Made by a program: the position numbers and the translations under genes
The notes under the pieces: model-generated
What the model saw: the letters and a program-made list of their open reading frames with translations, nothing else
What the model was told of the DNA's origin: nothing
Databases searched by the model: none
Source of the DNA: Reticulitermes lucifugus
Lineage: Eukaryota; Arthropoda; Insecta; Blattodea; Rhinotermitidae
Assembly (NCBI GenBank): GCA_026260175.1
Contig: JAKCWW010000556.1
Span: 1 to 64,000 of the forward strand
Direction: 5' to 3'
Length of the DNA stretch: 64,000 nt
Shown here: positions 59,388 to 64,000 of the stretch, piece by piece
How the letters are laid out: each line of letters opens with the position of its first letter
Position numbering within the stretch: position 1 is the stretch's first letter

Positions 59388-59690
59388 ATTAGCAGTATTA
59401 TAACCAACAAATGCACTTTTTTGTTACACTTTTACCCTACATATGTTTCGGCTGTGGTCCAGCCATCTTCACGGTACACTATTAGGTTCACTTCACTGGC
59501 ACTGGTTCATTTGGTATTATCACAGGTCATCACAATGTTTTTGTAGCTTTTGTTCACTTTCAAATGCAGGTTGTGTTCGTCCCTGATGATGGCTGGACCA
59601 CAGCCGAAACATATATAGGGTAAAAGTGTAACAGAAATACAAAAAGTGCATTTGTTGGTTATAATACTGCTAAAGGAGAAGCAACGTTTA
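59388..59690. mobile_element. Penelope-like inverted repeat pair with hammerhead-like motif
   Basis: 59388-59480 and 59575-59690 are inverted copies over about 90-100 bp (tataaccaacaaatgcactt on one side, aagtgcatttgttggttata on the other). The right copy reads ctgatgat (59583-59590), the stem ggctg/cagcc (59591-59595 with 59601-59605), then gaaac. The left copy has tgaagatgg in that place. The right copy matches 15781-15880 in layout, with a different but still paired stem. Confidence 0.7.
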
Positions 59691-60870
59691 CTGGACACAA
59701 ATACTGCTGACAGGGTCAGAGACTGTACTGAAAAATAACTATGCCTTCAGCAATGTAGCAGTCAAGTTTTGTGATATATTCAAATGTTAACCTGTAAATA
59801 TCAAGAAGTGCTATCTTTTGAGGATATCAGAGCATTATTCTCAGAAGACAGTTTTTTTTATAAAAAAAAATCTACCACTGACACTTGTGCCAAGAACTAA
59901 CAATTTATATTCCAACTCATTCTTCATATTTTAAGGTTATATACATGTTTATGGAGGCAACAACTGTAGTTCAGGTCAGTTCAGTTAAATTCAAAGACAC
60001 AATCACTGTCACATACTAACATTCAACATACGCTGCATGCAATAGGCTGTTGTGCAGCATGAAGCTCAAAACTGTCAAATCTGAGACTTGAAGCTTCAAA
60101 CATTCAAATCTGTCCATCTTCTTGCTGCAGAACATAAAGAGGTACAGGGTGTTGTCTGTCATTGCAACGCAATCCTGTTCCTGGTAGAAATGCATTTTTT
60201 CGTTCTGTAACGTAGCATACGCCTAGTACACAGCATTCCGTGTGCTATCGTACTGTAAATCCACTGCAGGAAACTGACACAGCACTGTCAGTAATCCTGA
60301 AGCAAATCAATCCACTGCTCAAGACTGAATGTTTTGGACAGTGGTACACAACATCTCAACACTGGACACTGTTCCAGTTTATTCAAACCAACTGGCTGAT
60401 TCCATCATCAGCTCACAGGATACAATGTGCAAACCCCACCCACTGGGCCCTTTAGCAGAGCACAGCTCAAACCCTTGACAACGTCCAAAACATAACTCAA
60501 AAAGACTGCAAGACATTTCCCCCGACACATGCCCTAAGCAATCTGCACCTTACAACATTCACTCATTAATGTTGCCAACTTCAAGTCCACTTATACACAT
60601 AACTGCCAACAGGACAGAAGTGTTGCCCCACACCGAAAGTTGCAGAAGCATCATCTGTAATAACTCATCATTAAAAACCAGTTAAGACTTACTAGAACAG
60701 CTCTGCAATGTATTAATGCAAATGATCTGTTTGGTTTCTGTATAAAGGTACTGAAATACACAAACCTGTAAGTTCAAAGGCTGCTGTGTGTCAAACTTCG
60801 TTCCTCACTTTCACAGTAAATCAGTGTGTGTTTACACACCTACAAAACAAAACACATGGACTAATAATCT
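59691..60870. other. Intergenic, no gene seen
   Basis: No gene or named repeat is recognised. A T/A run lies at about 59852-59868. Confidence 0.4.
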
Positions 60871-60874
60871 CTAA

Positions 60875-61165
60875 AGACATTGTTGGACAAGTAGTCCCAG
60901 ACATTTTGAAGACCACCATGCCTTCATCTCCAGGGAAAAGCACTGCACTGTAGGAAAACAGTGTTTTGTCCAGGTGAGGTTGATGCAGGTAGTGGATTGC
61001 AAGACAGGGCAGCAGGCCAACAGGGATGGTGGTGGGTAGGTGACACTGAAGATGAATGCAATATGACACTCCAAAACACTGTGAACAATACTCACCAAAC
61101 AATACAGCTTCACTTCCTTGAAGACTGATATCTTCTTCAACGCCCGTGAGAACCTAAAATCTTAC
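60875..61165. repeat. Possible inverted-repeat family copy
   Basis: 'cccagacattttgaagacca', 'tgccttcatctccagg' and, at the far end, 'ccgtgagaacctaaaatc' are family motifs in the expected order. The arms are too worn for a firm call. Confidence 0.42.
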
Positions 61166-61374
61166 TGGAACTGATCACATCAAAGCAGTACAGAATAAGT
61201 CGGATGAAAAGACAGAAGATACTGTGGAGCTGTAAGCCCACCGCGTAAACAGGTACTTCAGGTACAAACATAAAATTTCGCAAATTGTGAAGACAAGACA
61301 GTACGGAAGCGACAATTGAAGCTCTACTAAATATGCAGCTCAAAATCAATCTGGACATTCTTGACACTTTGCAG

Positions 61375-61470
61375 AACAGACACATCTCTTGTCCCTGCCA
61401 GGAGTCAAACCTTGGAATGTTCGGTCTGCAGGCTTGTCACGATGCTATGCTACTGGCTCCCCTCATGATA
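61375..61470 (-). mobile_element. Possible tRNA-derived SINE fragment
   Basis: On the minus strand 'ccagtagcatagcatcgtga' resembles an A box region and GGTTTGACTCC a B box with one change, about 30 bp apart. No body or tail was identified. Confidence 0.45.
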
Positions 61471-62234
61471 TACTGTGGTGATAAAACAGGATCTAAAGCT
61501 TTACGTAAGACTAACAAATACATTAATTGAGGTTAGTTACGTAGCACCTTCCAGGTTAAGATAAGAAAACTGTTATAACATAATAAAGAGGAATATGTAA
61601 CTGACAATTTCTTTGGGGCATTAATTGAAATGAGAGACAAACAAGAATTAAGATAGTGTTCTATCTTTATTTGATGCGTATGTTCAAGCAAACAAATTCT
61701 ACAACACAGTTTAAAGGAATAATCAAATACTACTATACCAGACATTGCAAGAGACAACACAAACTGAATGGATCATCAATCAAAGTATATTTTAAAATGT
61801 GACACATTAATAGCAAAAACTATAAACAAGACAGAATGCTGAAACTATGTACCTTTTGCACTAATATTACAACTCAAAATGGCCAAGGCAAAATATTCAT
61901 AACAATTCTCATTGTGGAATGTACTGCAAATGTATTCTGCAACATTTTTATACCAATTTACGAACATATTTTACCTGCTTTATAACAATATAATCACATT
62001 ACACAATACTGATAATTTCAATGACAGTTATAGTCGGCATTTAGAACATACAGCATGAAAGAGTGTAATTTTGCCAAGTTTAATATAGAGGTTTTGTGCC
62101 TACTTCTTGACCAAGAAAACAAACAGCACTGCACATATATGCACATTAATGATACGACATTACCTGCGGGCAAAGAGAGAAAATCTTCATTCATTCTTCT
62201 ACGTTTCTAAAGTACCACTGTACTTTCAATAATA
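61471..62234. other. Intergenic, no gene seen
   Basis: AT-rich; no gene or repeat is recognised. Confidence 0.4.
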
Positions 62235-62490
62235 TATTCAATGTAGGTTTCGGGGTTTTTACTGCGGTTACTGATCAAATGACTGCACCATTTGGCGTGT
62301 TGAATGTACTGACATTTCAGAGGATCATACTGTCTCCATCATCAGGGTGACTATCTGCTAAAGGTGGATGCTGCAGTAATGGGAAGAAATGTGTTAGTTG
62401 TGTAGGAAGGTTTGAGGGAATCCTGGCCAATCAGAGTTGAGGAGCAGGGAGGAGAGGATAGGGCTTGTACAGAGCCATTGCAGTTATTAA
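62235..62490. repeat. Dispersed repeat, second copy of 7060-7290
   Basis: It shares the blocks listed for the first copy. Near 62298-62340, read in reverse, it holds CTGATGATGG, a GGAG/CTCT stem and GAAAT, the motif seen in the inverted-repeat family. Confidence 0.62.
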
Positions 62491-63249
62491 GAGTTCTAAT
62501 GATGGTCCTCTTAGGGGCCAACAGTGAGATACGAACAGGTGACCATATGCAAGTGATAAAGTGGAGGCAGAACAATGCTCTGAAATATGGGAACAAACTT
62601 TTGCTACATGGTGTGAAAACCTTAAGATCACCTGAACAAGAATCACTGTGAAAACCTGAAAACCTAGACCTTCAGCACGATACACAAAATGTGCTCCATT
62701 TCTGCCTTCTGCTCCAAGGTCATTGCTTCCTTTAATGCATATAAACTATATACTGAAAGCCAGGAATCTTTGTGGGTAGGGACCAGGACCAAGCTGGAGA
62801 GGGTGAGGTTCAGAACACACCTTCCTGCATTTACCCTATCATACTGCACTCCACAATCAAATACTAATTTTCTGATGTGACTCAATTAAATGTACAGGAA
62901 CTTCTTAACAGACTTCCAGACATAAAAGTGAACTTAATGATAATGTGAACACGGTCAAAACTAGACACTGTAGGAACTATTAATATTTCAATTCAGATAC
63001 AAAAATTTGACAAAATTACCCTATTATCTATCTGAACGCACAAACTTTGTCATTTCTGCCTTGCAGAAACTCGATGGGAGTTAAAATGACTTGTTACAAC
63101 TTCAAACATGTATAACAAACAACACAAGATTAATATTATATTACACAACATTTTAAATAAGTGCAATGCAGAACTGTCAATAAGTCACCAAAGCAGTTAC
63201 AACAATTCTGTACAGCCTGTACAATGACCAACCTTCTCATTTCTGCTCT
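62491..63249. other. 3' flank of the last zinc-finger frame
   Basis: No gene is seen. Short frames lie on both strands without a domain. Confidence 0.4.
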
Positions 63250-64000
63250 TTATCGATTGTGTATCTGCATATGCTTAGTCATATCATTCTTCTGGGCAAA
63301 ACACCTACCACAAATTTGGCATGCATAAGGTTTCTCCCCTGTGTGTGTTCGAATATGGACTATAAGGTGTGGACGGCGACGAAAACGTTTTTCACAGTAT
63401 GGGCACGGATAAGGACGCATATCTGTGTGTACGCGTTCATGAATACGGTGCTGCTGTTGTGTTCGGAAAGTCTTGCCACAGGTGTCACACTGAAAAGGTT
63501 TTTCACCTGTGTGAATGCGCATGTGATTGTCTTTTGTGGCTTTGGCCGTGAAACTCTGATGGCATATTTCACAAGTGAAGTCCTTGGCCCCATCATGAAC
63601 AACACGGATGTGCCTCGTCAGGGCTCCAGACTGTGCAAAGCGTTTCTCACATACATGACACTCAAAATTACGTTCCCCAGTATGACTTATCTGGTGTGCC
63701 ATCAACAGACTAGGCGTTGGCCAGTCTTTACCACAGTAATGACACTTGAACAATCCTGCTGGCCTTCTCCTAAAGTGTGGCTGTATCAATGATTTATGGT
63801 TCACGGCATGTGTCAAGACATGGCGATTTAGATGCGACTTCCTTTTGTAGGTCGCTCCGCAAACAGAACACGAGAAGGGTCGCTCATTTGTGTGGCTAAT
63901 CATATGATCTAGCAAGTCCTTTTCATTTATAACCAATTTATCACAAGTGTTGCATGAAAAAAATGTACCATGAGTTAGCATATGTTCCTTGATTTCAGCC
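63250..64000 (-). CDS. C2H2 zinc-finger protein, 5' part outside the window (8 complete fingers seen)
   Basis: The frame is open to the last base of the window. The ATG at 63981 falls inside a finger (AEIKEHMLTH is the second half of one), so it is not the start. About 249 residues are visible: half a finger, then eight complete fingers from FSCNTCDKLV to the last, FAQKNDMTKHMQIHNR. The order VVHDGAKDFTCEIC, then KDNHMRIHTGEKP, then HTDMRPYPCPYCEKRF matches the family core. The protein stops one finger earlier than most members, as does the exon at 56571, so these two form a branch. The acceptor and any 5' exons lie beyond base 64000. It is probably a nuclear DNA-binding regulator. Confidence 0.9.
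   Translation of the reverse strand, partial: AEIKEHMLTHGTFFSCNTCDKLVINEKDLLDHMISHTNERPFSCSVCGATYKRKSHLNRHVLTHAVNHKSLIQPHFRRRPAGLFKCHYCGKDWPTPSLLMAHQISHTGERNFECHVCEKRFAQSGALTRHIRVVHDGAKDFTCEICHQSFTAKATKDNHMRIHTGEKPFQCDTCGKTFRTQQQHRIHERVHTDMRPYPCPYCEKRFRRRPHLIVHIRTHTGEKPYACQICGRCFAQKNDMTKHMQIHNR

Noticed and set aside
63259-63792. 177-codon plus-strand frame
   Set aside because: Antisense image of the zinc-finger frame at 63250-64000; same reason for other frames opposite the exons.
2722-64000. Naming the locus as lola, or any known gene
   Set aside because: No BTB domain or known isoform sequence is visible; finger numbers per exon differ from lola. The comparison is only to the splicing layout.

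Overview
This window is animal nuclear DNA, most likely from an insect. It is AT-rich, has no bacterial gene signals, and long intron and intergenic stretches are full of decayed eukaryotic transposons: RTE-like and Jockey-like LINEs, mariner, pogo/Tigger, PIF/Harbinger, piggyBac-type MITEs, Penelope-like fragments and tRNA-derived SINEs. The repeat mix and finger style suggest a hemimetabolous insect (cockroach or termite would fit). That placement is inference.

The main content is a cluster of twelve C2H2 zinc-finger reading frames, all on the minus strand, with seven to fifteen fingers each. They occupy 2722-4354, 12975-14922, 16448-18617, 22528-23698, 24258-26049, 28789-29782, 37173-38031, 44153-45260, 46756-47764, 50347-51631, 56571-58131 and 63250-64000 (cut by the window edge). 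Each of the first eleven is a single 3'-terminal exon opening at a splice acceptor (ttgcag or ttccag before G). The splice phase is the same every time: one base completes the incoming codon. Ten share a C-terminal core of seven fingers; those at 56571 and 63250 lack the last core finger and form a more diverged branch. Two decayed copies lie at about 5440-5790 and 30050-30965.

No 5' exon, BTB, ZAD, KRAB or start-codon exon was recognised between these exons. Only 559 bp separates the acceptor at 23698 from the stop of the next exon at 24258. Two models remain: ordinary tandem genes with short unseen first exons, or one locus whose shared 5' exons, upstream beyond base 64000, splice alternatively to many zinc-finger terminal exons, as known for insect BTB-zinc-finger loci such as lola. 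The second is the most interesting possibility here. It is inference and needs transcript data.

Between the exons lie transposon remnants. They include a 1.6 kb Harbinger element that keeps a MADF exon and a gutted transposase, a family of inverted-repeat elements often next to the zinc-finger exons, and short elements carrying a CTGANGATG-stem-GAAA motif with covarying stem bases that resembles a hammerhead ribozyme core. Gene function (sequence-specific nuclear DNA-binding proteins, probably regulators) is inferred from the family; no targets can be named from sequence alone.
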